Shown: positions 42,394 to 51,790 of the stretch, in pieces
How positions within the stretch are numbered: the stretch's first letter is position 1
Layout: every line of letters begins with the position of its first letter
DNA from: a bacterium
GTDB lineage: Bacteria > Calditrichota > Calditrichia > RBG-13-44-9
DNA: 64,000 nt
Assembly (NCBI GenBank): GCA_020350205.1
Contig: CP070707.1
Location: forward strand, 1,604,195-1,668,194
Reading direction: 5' to 3'
Notes under the pieces: generated by a model
Seen by the model: only the letters and a program-made list of their open reading frames with translations
Told to the model about the DNA's origin: nothing
Databases searched by the model: none
Translations under genes and position numbers: made by a program

Positions 42394-43755
42394 TTAATGG
42401 GTCTGTAAATTCTGAATTTCTTCTTTGAGTTCCTGTAATATTCTCCATGAAATTTCCGGCGTACGACTTTCTACAATTAACCGGATTATCGGCTCAGTGT
42501 TGGATTTTCTTAAATGAATCCAGGAATCTGCCCGGTCAATTCGCAGGCCATCCGTTAAATCCAATTGCTCATCCTTATACTTTTCACTGAAATGCTCTAT
42601 GACCCGATCTGAATCAACATTTTGAATGAATTCCTTATCCTTCAAAATATAATATTGGGGTAAGGTTTGTTTTAACTGTGAGATGGTACCATCAAATTCA
42701 GTTAAAAACTGAAGTACGAGGGCGATCCCCACCGCAGCATCCCTTCCCGGATGCACTTCCGGTAAAATTACTCCACCATTCCCCTCACCACCAATCACTG
42801 CATCTACCTCCTGCATTTTCTGGGAGACATTGATTTCCCCCACTTTTGTTTTAAAAAGCAATACATTGTAATACTGTGCGATATCATCAATCACCCGGGA
42901 GGTAGAAAGGTTGACCACCACGTACCCTAATTTTTTGCTCAGCAGAAATTTTACTGCCATAGCCAGGGTATACTCTTCACCCAGAGGATTGCCTTCATTT
43001 GAAATCATGGCTAACCGATCCGCATCAGGATCTACAGCAATACCCAGATCGGCATGATTCTTTTTTACCGTCTTGGCCAGTTCCACTAAATTTTGCGGCA
43101 CCGGCTCCGGATTGTGAGCAAAAATTCCGGTGGGGTCTGCATTAATCAAAAACACCTCACATCCAAATTTTTCTAATAACTGGGGAACGATTTTACTTCC
43201 GGCACCATTGACACAATCAAGCGCAATTCTAAATTTTTTCTTCCGTATTTTTTGAATGTCCAGGTAAGGCAAATTCATAACCAGTTTCAGGTGATCTTCA
43301 ATCGCTTCTGCATACTGTTCAACTTTTCCAAGTTTATCCCATGCCACGTAGGTGCGCCTACGTTTTTCTGCTTCCTGGAACAGCCCATAAATTTCTCTCT
43401 CCGGCAGGAATAAACCATCCGGGCCAATGAATTTGAGTCCATTCCATTCAATTGGATTGTGACTCGCAGTCACTGCAATAGCACCGGCAGACTTAAGTGT
43501 TTTTACAGCAATTTCAATGGTAGGTGTTGGGGCAATACCCACATCGATAACCTCACAACCGCAAGCCTGCAGGGTACCAAAAATGAGTGGGCGGATAAAG
43601 TGGGAGCTGACTCGGGGATCGCCCCCAATCACAATTTTTTTGCCGGACATTTTCTGCCCGAAAGCCGATACAAATTTAACGATGATATCAGGTGTCAGGC
43701 TTTCCCCAACAATACCCCGAATTCCTGAAACACTGGTCATTAAATTTTTAGCCAA
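42394..43755 (-). CDS. glmM: Phosphoglucosamine mutase-type phosphohexomutase
   Basis: 453 residues. Four-domain alpha-D-phosphohexomutase: SVSGIRGIVGESLTPD at the start, catalytic serine in VTASHNPIEWNGLKFIGPDG, metal loop DPDADRLAMISNEG, sugar-binding GEGNGGVILPEVHPGRDAAVG and phosphate-binding SNTEPIIRLIVESRT. The ASHNPIEWNGLKF and GGEGNGG forms are the FCB-type GlmM/phosphoglucomutase style. GlmM would interconvert glucosamine-6-P and glucosamine-1-P for peptidoglycan and LPS; a phosphomannomutase/phosphoglucomutase activity is not excluded. It is upstream of pdp but separated by a terminator. Confidence 0.88.
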   Translation of the reverse strand: MAKNLMTSVSGIRGIVGESLTPDIIVKFVSAFGQKMSGKKIVIGGDPRVSSHFIRPLIFGTLQACGCEVIDVGIAPTPTIEIAVKTLKSAGAIAVTASHNPIEWNGLKFIGPDGLFLPEREIYGLFQEAEKRRRTYVAWDKLGKVEQYAEAIEDHLKLVMNLPYLDIQKIRKKKFRIALDCVNGAGSKIVPQLLEKFGCEVFLINADPTGIFAHNPEPVPQNLVELAKTVKKNHADLGIAVDPDADRLAMISNEGNPLGEEYTLAMAVKFLLSKKLGYVVVNLSTSRVIDDIAQYYNVLLFKTKVGEINVSQKMQEVDAVIGGEGNGGVILPEVHPGRDAAVGIALVLQFLTEFDGTISQLKQTLPQYYILKDKEFIQNVDSDRVIEHFSEKYKDEQLDLTDGLRIDRADSWIHLRKSNTEPIIRLIVESRTPEISWRILQELKEEIQNLQTH

Positions 43756-43807
43756 TACTGCCTCCGCCTCATGATAGAAATTAAATAATAAAGTTACTGA
43801 AGAGAAA

Positions 43808-44662
43808 CTAGAGAAACAACCGAAGATTTTGGGAGCGAGATTGATGGCGCAGCCGGATCAGGGCACGTTCTTTGATCTGCCGCACCCTTTCCCGGGTCAG
43901 CTTGAGGTGAAGACCAATTTCATCCAGCGTGAGCGGGCGTTCACAGTCTAAACCAAAATACATTTTTATGACACATTCCTCCCGGGGGGTGAGTGTTTTC
44001 AGGACCCGCCTTACTTCCTGCTTCAGCGATTCGCTCAACAAGCTGGCGTCCGGCATCTGGGTATTGGGATTACTCAGATATTCTTTCAAACAACCTTCTT
44101 CGTTATGAAGAATTGGCTGATCCAGGGAAAGGTGGAAATTATCCGTATTCAACGCTTCTTTCACATCCTGCTGCGGAATATCCAATACATTTGATATTTC
44201 CTCACTGGTAGGTTCACGATCATAATATTGCATGAGCTCACGTACAATGATATTTACCTTGTTTATGAGCCCCACCCGGTTGAGTGGCAAGCGCACGATG
44301 CGGGCATGCTCGGCCAAAGCTTGTAAAATTGATTGTCTGATCCACCATACCGCGTAGGAAATAAAGCGGAATCCCCGGGTTTCATCAAAGCGGTTGGTCG
44401 CCTTAATTAAGCCGAGATTTCCCTCGTGAATTAAATCGATTAGAGGCAAACCTTGATTCTGATACTCTTTAGCCACTTTTACCACGAAACGGAGATTTGC
44501 CTGAACCAGTTTATTTAAACATTCATGATCACCCTGACGGGCTTTGCGAGAAAGTTGGACTTCTTCCTCGGGGGTAAGTAACTGAATCTGACTAATTTCA
44601 ATCAGATAACGTTCTAGTGAATGCCGGTGTGAGGCAAGATTTTTATCGGAACTACCAGGCAT
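43808..44662 (-). CDS. rpoD: RNA polymerase primary sigma factor, FCB-type short form
   Basis: 284 residues. Region 1.2 (LERYLIEISQIQLLTPEEEV), regions 2.1-2.4 (LVQANLRFVVKVAKEYQNQG, IDLIHEGNLGLIKATNRFDE, GFRFISYAVWWIRQSILQAL), region 3 (RIVRLPLNRVGLINKV), and region 4 (LTPREECVIKMYFGL, LTLDEIGLHLKLTRERVRQI). There is no region 1.1. This length and the NLRFVVKVAKEYQNQG pattern are those of the Bacteroidota/Chlorobiota housekeeping sigma, whose promoters differ from E. coli sigma-70. A useful taxonomic marker for the window. No Shine-Dalgarno is evident before the ATG. Confidence 0.9.
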   Translation of the reverse strand: MPGSSDKNLASHRHSLERYLIEISQIQLLTPEEEVQLSRKARQGDHECLNKLVQANLRFVVKVAKEYQNQGLPLIDLIHEGNLGLIKATNRFDETRGFRFISYAVWWIRQSILQALAEHARIVRLPLNRVGLINKVNIIVRELMQYYDREPTSEEISNVLDIPQQDVKEALNTDNFHLSLDQPILHNEEGCLKEYLSNPNTQMPDASLLSESLKQEVRRVLKTLTPREECVIKMYFGLDCERPLTLDEIGLHLKLTRERVRQIKERALIRLRHQSRSQNLRLFL

Positions 44663-44758
44663 TTGGAAGTCCGCATTTCATGAAAAATCAATTATTTATT
44701 AAAAGATTTTTTGCAATTTAATTCACAAAAAACGGGGAAGCAAACAATTTTTACCAGC

Positions 44759-45466
44759 TCATCCAGCTGACGCTTGATATTCCTGCATGATTTTGACCGT
44801 GCCACTCGTTCCCAGTCGCGTAGCCCCCGCTTCAATTAATTCCATAACTTGCGACAAAGTCCGAATTCCCCCAGAGGCTTTTATTCCCATCTTGCTGCCC
44901 CGGATAGCAGATTTCATGATACGGACATCCTCTGGAGTGGCTCCGCCAGAAGCAAAACCGGTGGAGGTTTTAACAAAATGTGCTCCTGCCTCTTTAGCCA
45001 GCCGGCATCCAATTCTTTTTTCTTCATCGCTGAGTACTGAGGTTTCAAGAATAACTTTGCAAAGTACATTTTTTAAGCGACACTCCTTGACCACTTCAAA
45101 GATATCACAATATACTTTTTCCTCTTTTCTGTCTTTCAATGCCCCGATATTGATGACCATATCAATTTCCTGAGCACCTTCCTGAATTGCTTTACGGGCC
45201 TCAAAGGTCTTCACGACCGTGAGATTTGCTCCCAGAGGAAAACCCACCACAGTACATACTTTCACCCCTGAATTTTTAAGAAGCCGGGCACTCAAAGGTA
45301 CATAATACGAGTTGACACATACCGACGCAAAGTTGAACTGCAACGCGTCCTGACATAATTTTTTAACTTGTTCCTCGGTAGCATCGGATTTCAATAGGGT
45401 GTGATCAAAATATTTGGAAAATTTTATTTTACCAGTTTCGGTTTCAACTGTACTCAAAATAAACAT
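44759..45466 (-). CDS. deoC: Deoxyribose-phosphate aldolase
   Basis: 235 residues. DHTLLKSDATEEQVKKLCQD, VCVNSYYVPLSARLL, VGFPLGANLTVVKTFEA, EIDMVINIGALKDRK, KVILETSVLSDEEKR, and the Schiff-base lysine motif HFVKTSTGFASGGAT, with the second active-site lysine in GIKASGGIRT. All family positions are present. Cleaves 2-deoxyribose-5-phosphate to acetaldehyde and glyceraldehyde-3-phosphate. GAGGAGG lies 13 bases before the chosen ATG, a longer spacing than usual, so the exact start is uncertain. Functions with the pyrimidine-nucleoside phosphorylase in deoxynucleoside catabolism. Confidence 0.94.
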   Translation of the reverse strand: MFILSTVETETGKIKFSKYFDHTLLKSDATEEQVKKLCQDALQFNFASVCVNSYYVPLSARLLKNSGVKVCTVVGFPLGANLTVVKTFEARKAIQEGAQEIDMVINIGALKDRKEEKVYCDIFEVVKECRLKNVLCKVILETSVLSDEEKRIGCRLAKEAGAHFVKTSTGFASGGATPEDVRIMKSAIRGSKMGIKASGGIRTLSQVMELIEAGATRLGTSGTVKIMQEYQASAG

Positions 45467-45514
45467 GGTTTTATCTCGACCTCCTCTATTATTCTTTCGA
45501 TCGTATTTTATATT

Positions 45515-47098
45515 TTATAACTCTATTAAATATGTTTGAGATCCTTCTTCAATCTGAAAAGTTCTCTTGCCAATCTGGGTGGAAACCGTCAGTTCGAAGG
45601 GACTATTCGAGTTTATTTTTATAACAGCGGGACCGGCCGGTAAACCATTAGACTCACAGATGATATCAACCACATTATCCCCAAATCGGTAGTTTTCAAC
45701 ACCGTGTTTTTCCCGTAATCGTAAATCCCAGTAAAGCTTATTTTCAGGAGCAACCGGTTGTAAACCGATCACGTTCTCCAGCAATAGGGCAATCGGTCCC
45801 AGCCCTGACCAGCCGACAAAATCCTGCCGCACCAGATATCTTGCATCCCATCGAGAGGCAGGTTCCGACACATCAGGTGCATAACTTTCCCAGATGGTCT
45901 GATAGTCCCCATCACGTTCTCCAGGAGCAATCTGGCTGGTATCCGGTTTGAATTTCGTATAGACTTCAGTCATATTCTGAAGATGATTCATTGCTGCCAT
46001 CCAGGCTAATTCACGCAATGGATACATATCCAATCCTTTAACAATCGTATAGTTCAGGGGTGCCCAGACACCTCCTTTCCAGTAATGGCCCTGAGGATCA
46101 TATTGGGGATGATCTGCAGAGAGGGAGGGAAATAAATGCTGTCGGTAAAACTCATCCGGTTGCTGTAAATGTTCTGCCAGCCTACGGGCTTGCGGAAAGG
46201 TTGCCACTTCAGCTGCCAGTGTCCAAAATGCAGCGGCGGTTTTAACCTGAATCTTCCGACCCGAAGGCATTAAATCAAAATAGAATCCCTGTTGTTCGTC
46301 CCAAAGGTAATTATTGATCATCCGACTGAGATGCTGATATTTTGCTCGATAAACAGATGCAAGTGTCTCATTTCCCACTTCCCGGGCGATGAACATGATA
46401 AACTTGGCAGAGAGAGCCATCTGAGCTGAGAGATCAACCCATCCGCCTCGTTCGATTCCCTCGCGAGGTGAATTGTCCATACCACTTCCCAAATGAGTGG
46501 TATAATAGAGTCCGTCTGCTTTATTATCTCCCTTGCACGCTGATTCGATCCAATTGAAATAACGATCCAAGACCGGCAATATTCTGTCCAATCGTGAAGC
46601 GTCAGCGGTGAGCAAATAATATTTCCATTCCACCCAGGCAAACAACGGTGGATTGATCATCGGTTCCTCCTCTGAGGGAAGTTGGGCGGGTTCCCCGTTA
46701 TTCTCAAAATAGACACGGCAAATCCAGCCATCGGAGCGTTGTTTCCCATAGAAGTTATCCAGGGTTTGCATCGCGGGAAATTCTTTCCCGCCGTAGGTAG
46801 CGAACATCGCCATAAAACAGGAATCCCATTGATATATCATCTCATTAAAGCCTTCATCCAAATATTCAGGAACGAAATTGTTTTGTGGAGTACCCCGGCG
46901 GATCTTTTGGTATAAGATCTTCCAGGTCCGCCAGTACAAATCACTTAAATTTTCATGTTCAGTTAAGATGGGTCGGGGAATATCCGTTTGAAAAAAGGCA
47001 GGAGATCCAGGCGGAATTTTTAATAAACCTGTTTGCTCTTGTTTTTCACATCCAAATAAAAACAAACTGATGATGAAAATAAGAATTCCCTTATACAT
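45515..47098 (-). CDS. Lipoprotein glycoside hydrolase of the six-hairpin (MGH1/GH63-like) type
   Basis: 527 residues. Signal with lipobox (SLFLFGC, Cys17) so it is probably anchored at the outer membrane or periplasm. The catalytic body is an (alpha/alpha)6 barrel: MIYQWDSCFMAMFATYGGK, FAWVEWKYYLLTADASRLD, GLYYTTHLGSGMDNSPREG, NYLWDEQQGFYFDLMPSGRK, GGVWAPLNYTIVKGLD, and FVGWSGLGPIALLLE. This matches the mannosylglycerate hydrolase MGH1-like/GH63 and trehalase-like group. The acidic residues in GMDNSPRE and EGLD regions are candidates for catalysis. Substrate is unknown (trehalose, mannosylglycerate or a small glycoside). Divergent from trigger factor. Confidence 0.85.
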   Translation of the reverse strand: MYKGILIFIISLFLFGCEKQEQTGLLKIPPGSPAFFQTDIPRPILTEHENLSDLYWRTWKILYQKIRRGTPQNNFVPEYLDEGFNEMIYQWDSCFMAMFATYGGKEFPAMQTLDNFYGKQRSDGWICRVYFENNGEPAQLPSEEEPMINPPLFAWVEWKYYLLTADASRLDRILPVLDRYFNWIESACKGDNKADGLYYTTHLGSGMDNSPREGIERGGWVDLSAQMALSAKFIMFIAREVGNETLASVYRAKYQHLSRMINNYLWDEQQGFYFDLMPSGRKIQVKTAAAFWTLAAEVATFPQARRLAEHLQQPDEFYRQHLFPSLSADHPQYDPQGHYWKGGVWAPLNYTIVKGLDMYPLRELAWMAAMNHLQNMTEVYTKFKPDTSQIAPGERDGDYQTIWESYAPDVSEPASRWDARYLVRQDFVGWSGLGPIALLLENVIGLQPVAPENKLYWDLRLREKHGVENYRFGDNVVDIICESNGLPAGPAVIKINSNSPFELTVSTQIGKRTFQIEEGSQTYLIEL

Positions 47099-47339
47099 TG
47101 GGCCTTCCCATTATTACAGAAGTGATAGTCAATTTAAAATAATTCGCGAAAAATGCAAATGAAAAATATGAGCATTATATTGAGAAATGTTGAGCAAATC
47201 CGACAGGTAACTTTATATTTAACAGGATATCCAACATCAGAACTGCCCGGAGGGGAATATCTCATGACTTGCAACAGGAGAACAGTGATATTAAATTAAC
47301 AAATTATAAAAATTATTTATAATTCTAATAAGGACATTC

Positions 47340-48632
47340 ATGCAAACTGTTGTTGAAACGATCAATTCCTATGCCAAGAAGTTAATGGTAGATATAACTC
47401 CTGAGGATTTACTCCCTCTGGAACAGAAAGTACTACGAAATTACCAGAAACGTTCCGAAATTCCCGGATTTCGGCCGGGTAAAGCACCCTTGAACATCAT
47501 AAAAAAGAGACATCACGATTTAATTCAACAGGACCTGATTGAGGAAGCTTTGCGAAAGTTTTATGGAAAGGCTCTGGATGAGGCTAAAGTTACTCCCGTC
47601 TCAGAAGGGAAAATAACCAATTTGACTTTCCAAGATATCCAATCCGGAATGCAACTTGAAATTGAAATTGAGGTTGAACCCGAAATAGAAGTAAAAAAGT
47701 ATAAAGGCTTAAAAGTTGAAAAGGACATCATTGAAGTCACCGATGAGATGATAAAGGATGCCCTGGCCCAACTGCAAGAACAGTATGCAACCGTGAAGGA
47801 AGTGGATCAGGCTCAAAACGGTCATTATCTTCACTTCACTGCCCAGGAATTAGACAGTGGCGATGTTCCTTTGGTCGGTAAAAAATATGAAAATTTACAT
47901 GTGAATCTAGGCAAGGGTGAATTTGATCCTGACATCGAAACCCAGTTAGAAGGCATTAAAAAAGGGGAAAAACGCATCGTCCGAAAGGAGATTCCTGCGG
48001 ATCCGTCAAATAGGGAAAGCAAACCTCAGCGGACAGCATTGGAAATTCATGTCACAAAAATCGAAGAGAAGAAATTTCCCGAACTCAATGACGAATTCGT
48101 TAAAAATCTTGATGATGAGAAAATTGAAAATCTGGCTGGGTTAGAAGATAGAATCCGGAATAATATGGAAATTGATATTCGCAATCGCAGCGAACAAGTT
48201 TTCCAGAATCGCCTGATCGATCAGCTTCTTAAAGAAAATCCATTTGAAGTTCCCCCCACCATGGTCGATAACTATTTACAGGAAATGATTAAAGACATTC
48301 AAAAGCAATCGAAGGATAAGTCGGTCGACCAGGAAACTCTGCGCAAGGAATACCGGGCGTCCGCCATTCATAATATTCGCTGGCATTTTCTCAAAAAGAA
48401 ACTCATTGAGCAAGAGAAAATCTCGGTATCGGATGAAGAGATCCAAAAATTAATCGATGACTCCGGTCTGGATGAAAAAATCAAAAAGCAGGCTAAAAAT
48501 GATCAGCATTATTTGGGTCATCTTAAGGAAGATCTGGTAGAACGCAAGCTAATCGAACTTTTAAAAAATCATGCTGAGATGACTGAAGTTTACCCCAGAG
48601 GTAAACCCGCAAAAGGCAAGAAAAAAAAGTAA
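47340..48632 (+). CDS. tig: Trigger factor (ribosome-associated chaperone)
   Basis: 430 residues. The N-terminal ribosome-binding domain contains the GFRPGKAPLNIIKKRH signature (FRxGxxP). A FKBP-like middle domain (~155-240) includes DVPLVGKKYENLHVNLGKGE and EKRIVRKEIPADPSN. The C-terminal helical arm domain runs to Gly-Lys-rich KKKK. Acts on nascent chains at the exit tunnel. It is the first of a tig-clpP-clpX operon with 24- and 30-base gaps, the order common in bacteria. Confidence 0.95.
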   Translation: MQTVVETINSYAKKLMVDITPEDLLPLEQKVLRNYQKRSEIPGFRPGKAPLNIIKKRHHDLIQQDLIEEALRKFYGKALDEAKVTPVSEGKITNLTFQDIQSGMQLEIEIEVEPEIEVKKYKGLKVEKDIIEVTDEMIKDALAQLQEQYATVKEVDQAQNGHYLHFTAQELDSGDVPLVGKKYENLHVNLGKGEFDPDIETQLEGIKKGEKRIVRKEIPADPSNRESKPQRTALEIHVTKIEEKKFPELNDEFVKNLDDEKIENLAGLEDRIRNNMEIDIRNRSEQVFQNRLIDQLLKENPFEVPPTMVDNYLQEMIKDIQKQSKDKSVDQETLRKEYRASAIHNIRWHFLKKKLIEQEKISVSDEEIQKLIDDSGLDEKIKKQAKNDQHYLGHLKEDLVERKLIELLKNHAEMTEVYPRGKPAKGKKKK

Positions 48633-48656
48633 ATTTTAATAAATGAGGAAATTTAA

Positions 48657-49268
48657 ATGGCATTAATACCCATGGTTATTGAGCAAACCGGAAGAGGTGA
48701 GCGTGCATTTGATATCTACTCCCGTCTGCTGAAAGAGCGCATCATATTCTTAGGAACTCCGATTGATGATTATATCGCCAGCCTGGTCATCGCACAGCTT
48801 TTGTTTCTGGAAGCGGATGATCCGGACAAAGAGATTTATGTGTATATAAATAGTCCGGGTGGTGTTGTGACATCTGGCATGGCTATTTATGATACCATGC
48901 AATATATTAAACCTGATGTGGTAACAACCTGTATTGGACAGGCGGCCAGCATGGGAGCCGTATTACTGGCGGCAGGTGCGCCGGGAAAGCGTTTTGCGTT
49001 GCCCAACTCCCGAATTATGATCCACCAACCCATGGGGGGCGTGCAGGGTCAGGCGACTGATATTGATATCCATGCCCGGGAAATCCTTAAAATACGGGAA
49101 CGCTTGAATGAGATTCTTGCCGAAATGACCGGCCAACCCTTGGAAAAGATTGCCAAGGATACAGACCGCAATTTTTTTATGGACGCCAAAGAAGCACAAG
49201 GGTACGGAATTATTGACGAAATTTTATCTAAACGCGGCATGGAAAAATCCTCCAAGAAAAAGGGCTAG
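48657..49268 (+). CDS. clpP: ATP-dependent Clp protease proteolytic subunit
   Basis: 203 residues, with GAGGAAA before the ATG. Catalytic triad: Ser98 in [14 protein letters not shown], His123 in [17 protein letters not shown], and Asp170 in [38 protein letters not shown] is the oxyanion region. Assembles as tetradecamers with ClpX. It is probably processed at the N-terminus as in other ClpP proteins. Confidence 0.97.
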   Translation: MALIPMVIEQTGRGERAFDIYSRLLKERIIFLGTPIDDYIASLVIAQLLFLEADDPDKEIYVYINSPGGVVTSGMAIYDTMQYIKPDVVTTCIGQAASMGAVLLAAGAPGKRFALPNSRIMIHQPMGGVQGQATDIDIHAREILKIRERLNEILAEMTGQPLEKIAKDTDRNFFMDAKEAQGYGIIDEILSKRGMEKSSKKKG

Positions 49269-49298
49269 GGGAGGAATAACTATACTGGGAAGGGACAT

Positions 49299-50549
49299 AT
49301 GACTCAAAAAAATCAACATTTCGACCATGAAGCGAGATGCTCCTTTTGCGGTAAGCACGCCGATCAGGTAGGCCAATTAATCACTGGTGTTAATGCCAGT
49401 ATTTGCACCGAATGCATTCGAAGTGCCAACCAGATTCTTAAGCAGACGCAATATCAGCATTTTCAAACCAGTCGATTTGAACTTCCGAAACCACAGGAAA
49501 TTAAATCCTTTCTAGATGAATATGTCATCGGACAAGAACTCTCAAAACGAGCAATTTCGGTGGCAGTATACAACCATTATAAACGGATTATGATGGGAAG
49601 CTGGAATGAGGATGTTGAAATAGAAAAAAGTAACATCCTGCTCATTGGTCCGACCGGGGTCGGAAAAACTCTGCTGGCTCAAACACTTGCCCGACTGCTG
49701 CACGTTCCCTTCTCAATTTCAGATGCTACCACTCTGACTGAAGCAGGTTATGTGGGGGAAGATGTTGAAAATATTCTGGTCAGGCTGTATCACGCCGCTA
49801 ATTTCGATATCGAAGCTACAGAACGGGGTATAGTCTACATCGATGAAATTGACAAAATTGCCCGAAAGTCAGGAAGTCCCTCGATTACCCGGGATGTTTC
49901 CGGTGAAGGTGTTCAACAGGCTCTCCTGAAAATCCTGGAAGGCACTATTGCAGCCATACCGCCCAAAGGCGGAAGAAAACATCCCGAAGCGCCCATGGTA
50001 AATATTAATACCCACAATATTCTGTTTATCGTGGGAGGTGCGTTCGATGGCCTGTCCGAAATTATTCGTCGTCGAATTGGAAAAAAGCTGATGGGATTTG
50101 CAGCGGACGTCAAGTCTCAGAGTAAAATGAGTGAAGGGGATCTCTTCAAGCTGGTTGAACCTGAAGATCTCTTAAAATTCGGTTTGATACCCGAAATAAT
50201 CGGACGCTTGCCGGTTCTCATCGGTTTAAGTGAACTCTCCGAAACTGAAATGCTCTCCATATTGGTCGAACCAAAGAATTCCATTATAAAGCAGTATAAG
50301 AAACTGTTTGAAATGGAGGACATTGAACTCAAATTTACCGAAAAGGCCTTACTGGAAATCGTGCGGCTGGCGTTAAGTAGAAAAACCGGAGCTCGGGGAT
50401 TACGCTCTATTATTGAAAAAGTCATGTTGGATGTCATGTTCAAAATTCCTTCACTGGAAAATGTGGCCGAATGCCTTATTACCGAAGAAGTGATTCATGG
50501 AGGAGCGGAACCTATACTGAAATTTGGAAAGTCTAAAAAGTCAGCATAA
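49299..50549 (+). CDS. clpX: ATP-dependent Clp protease ATP-binding subunit ClpX
   Basis: 416 residues. The N-terminal C4 zinc finger [20 protein letters not shown] (Cys at two sites, then ICTEC) is intact. AAA+ module: Walker [14 protein letters not shown], Walker [14 protein letters not shown], and the [19 protein letters not shown] substrate loop; the IGF-like loop for ClpP binding is expected in the linker ([10 protein letters not shown]). It unfolds substrates and feeds ClpP encoded just upstream. Ends shortly before the acyl-CoA dehydrogenase. Confidence 0.97.
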   Translation: MTQKNQHFDHEARCSFCGKHADQVGQLITGVNASICTECIRSANQILKQTQYQHFQTSRFELPKPQEIKSFLDEYVIGQELSKRAISVAVYNHYKRIMMGSWNEDVEIEKSNILLIGPTGVGKTLLAQTLARLLHVPFSISDATTLTEAGYVGEDVENILVRLYHAANFDIEATERGIVYIDEIDKIARKSGSPSITRDVSGEGVQQALLKILEGTIAAIPPKGGRKHPEAPMVNINTHNILFIVGGAFDGLSEIIRRRIGKKLMGFAADVKSQSKMSEGDLFKLVEPEDLLKFGLIPEIIGRLPVLIGLSELSETEMLSILVEPKNSIIKQYKKLFEMEDIELKFTEKALLEIVRLALSRKTGARGLRSIIEKVMLDVMFKIPSLENVAECLITEEVIHGGAEPILKFGKSKKSA

Positions 50550-50620
50550 ATCAACCACTTTCAAGCAAAATCTTGAAGAGTGGAAAATTCCTGCTGACAG
50601 ATGATGTTTGTGGATCAGGA

Positions 50621-51790
50621 ATGAAAAAATTTGAAAGTCTGGATTTATACCATATAGATTCCCTGCTGAGCGAAGAAGAAAAAATGATTCGCAGTTCAGT
50701 CAGGGAATGGGTAACGGAGCAGTTCCTTCCTGTTATCGAAGAAACCTACCAGAAAGCTGAATTTCCACTTTGGGTAGTTCCCAAATTAGGAAAAATGGGT
50801 TTCCTGGGTTCTAACCTTCCGGAAGAATACGGATGTGCCGGAATTAATAATGTGGCATATGGACTTATTATGCAGGAGTTGGAACGGGGAGATAGCGGTT
50901 TACGTAGTTTTGCCTCGGTACAGGGAGGATTAGTGATGTACCCCATTTTTAGATGGGGTTCGGAAGAACAAAAAAGGTACTGGCTTCCCAAACTATCTTC
51001 CGGTGAAAAAATCGGCTGTTTCGGCTTAACGGAACCCGATTTTGGATCAAATCCCGGTGGGATGAAAACACAGGTTAAAGCCACAGCCGACTCATTTATA
51101 CTCAATGGTGCGAAAATGTGGATCACCAATGGGAGTATAGCAGATGTAGCGGTGGTCTGGGCAAAATTAGATGGCGTGGTAAGAGGTTTTCTGGTCGAAA
51201 AAGAAACCAGGGGATTTTCTGCTCCTGAAATTAAGAATAAACATTCTCTGCGGGCATCCGTGACATCGGAGCTTGTTTTTCAGGATTGTGAAATTCCCCG
51301 TGAAAACCTGCTTCCTGAAACCACTGGATTAAAAAATGCGTTAGCTTGTTTAACCCAGGCCAGATATGGTATTGCCTGGGGGGCGCTGGGAGCTGCCATG
51401 GCATGTTATGATGAAGCTTTAAATTATGCCCTGACACGGATTCAGTTTGATAAACCTATTGGATCATTTCAACTGATCCAGGATAAGCTGGTTTATATGG
51501 CTAATGAAATCACCAAAGGACAGCTGTTGGTATTGCAATTAGGCAGATTGAAGGATACCAAACAGATGAATCATGTGCAAGTATCTATGGCTAAAAGAAA
51601 CAATGTATACCATGCTCTGGAGATCGCCCGCAAAGCCCGGGATATTCTCGCTGCCAATGGTATTGTATCCGAATACCAGACCATGCGCCATATGAACAAC
51701 CTGGAATCGGTGAAAACCTATGAAGGCACACATGATATTCATACCTTAATTATCGGGAATTATCTTACCGGGATAGAGGCCTTTAGCTGA
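50621..51790 (+). CDS. Acyl-CoA dehydrogenase, glutaryl-CoA dehydrogenase-like
   Basis: 389 residues from the ATG at 50621; a 16-codon-longer TTG start at 50573 is less likely. N-terminal helices (LLSEEEKMIRSSVREW), substrate/FAD loop CFGLTEPDFGSNPGGMKT, MWITNGSIADVAVVWAK, and RYGIAWGALGAAMACYDEAL. The motif NLESVKTYEGTHDIHTLIIG carries the catalytic Glu (in YEGTHD) used by glutaryl-CoA and related dehydrogenases. Electrons would go to ETF; the HdrD-like membrane protein at 16421-18451 is a possible quinone-side partner. The stop overlaps the next gene by one base (TGATG). Confidence 0.92.
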   Translation: MKKFESLDLYHIDSLLSEEEKMIRSSVREWVTEQFLPVIEETYQKAEFPLWVVPKLGKMGFLGSNLPEEYGCAGINNVAYGLIMQELERGDSGLRSFASVQGGLVMYPIFRWGSEEQKRYWLPKLSSGEKIGCFGLTEPDFGSNPGGMKTQVKATADSFILNGAKMWITNGSIADVAVVWAKLDGVVRGFLVEKETRGFSAPEIKNKHSLRASVTSELVFQDCEIPRENLLPETTGLKNALACLTQARYGIAWGALGAAMACYDEALNYALTRIQFDKPIGSFQLIQDKLVYMANEITKGQLLVLQLGRLKDTKQMNHVQVSMAKRNNVYHALEIARKARDILAANGIVSEYQTMRHMNNLESVKTYEGTHDIHTLIIGNYLTGIEAFS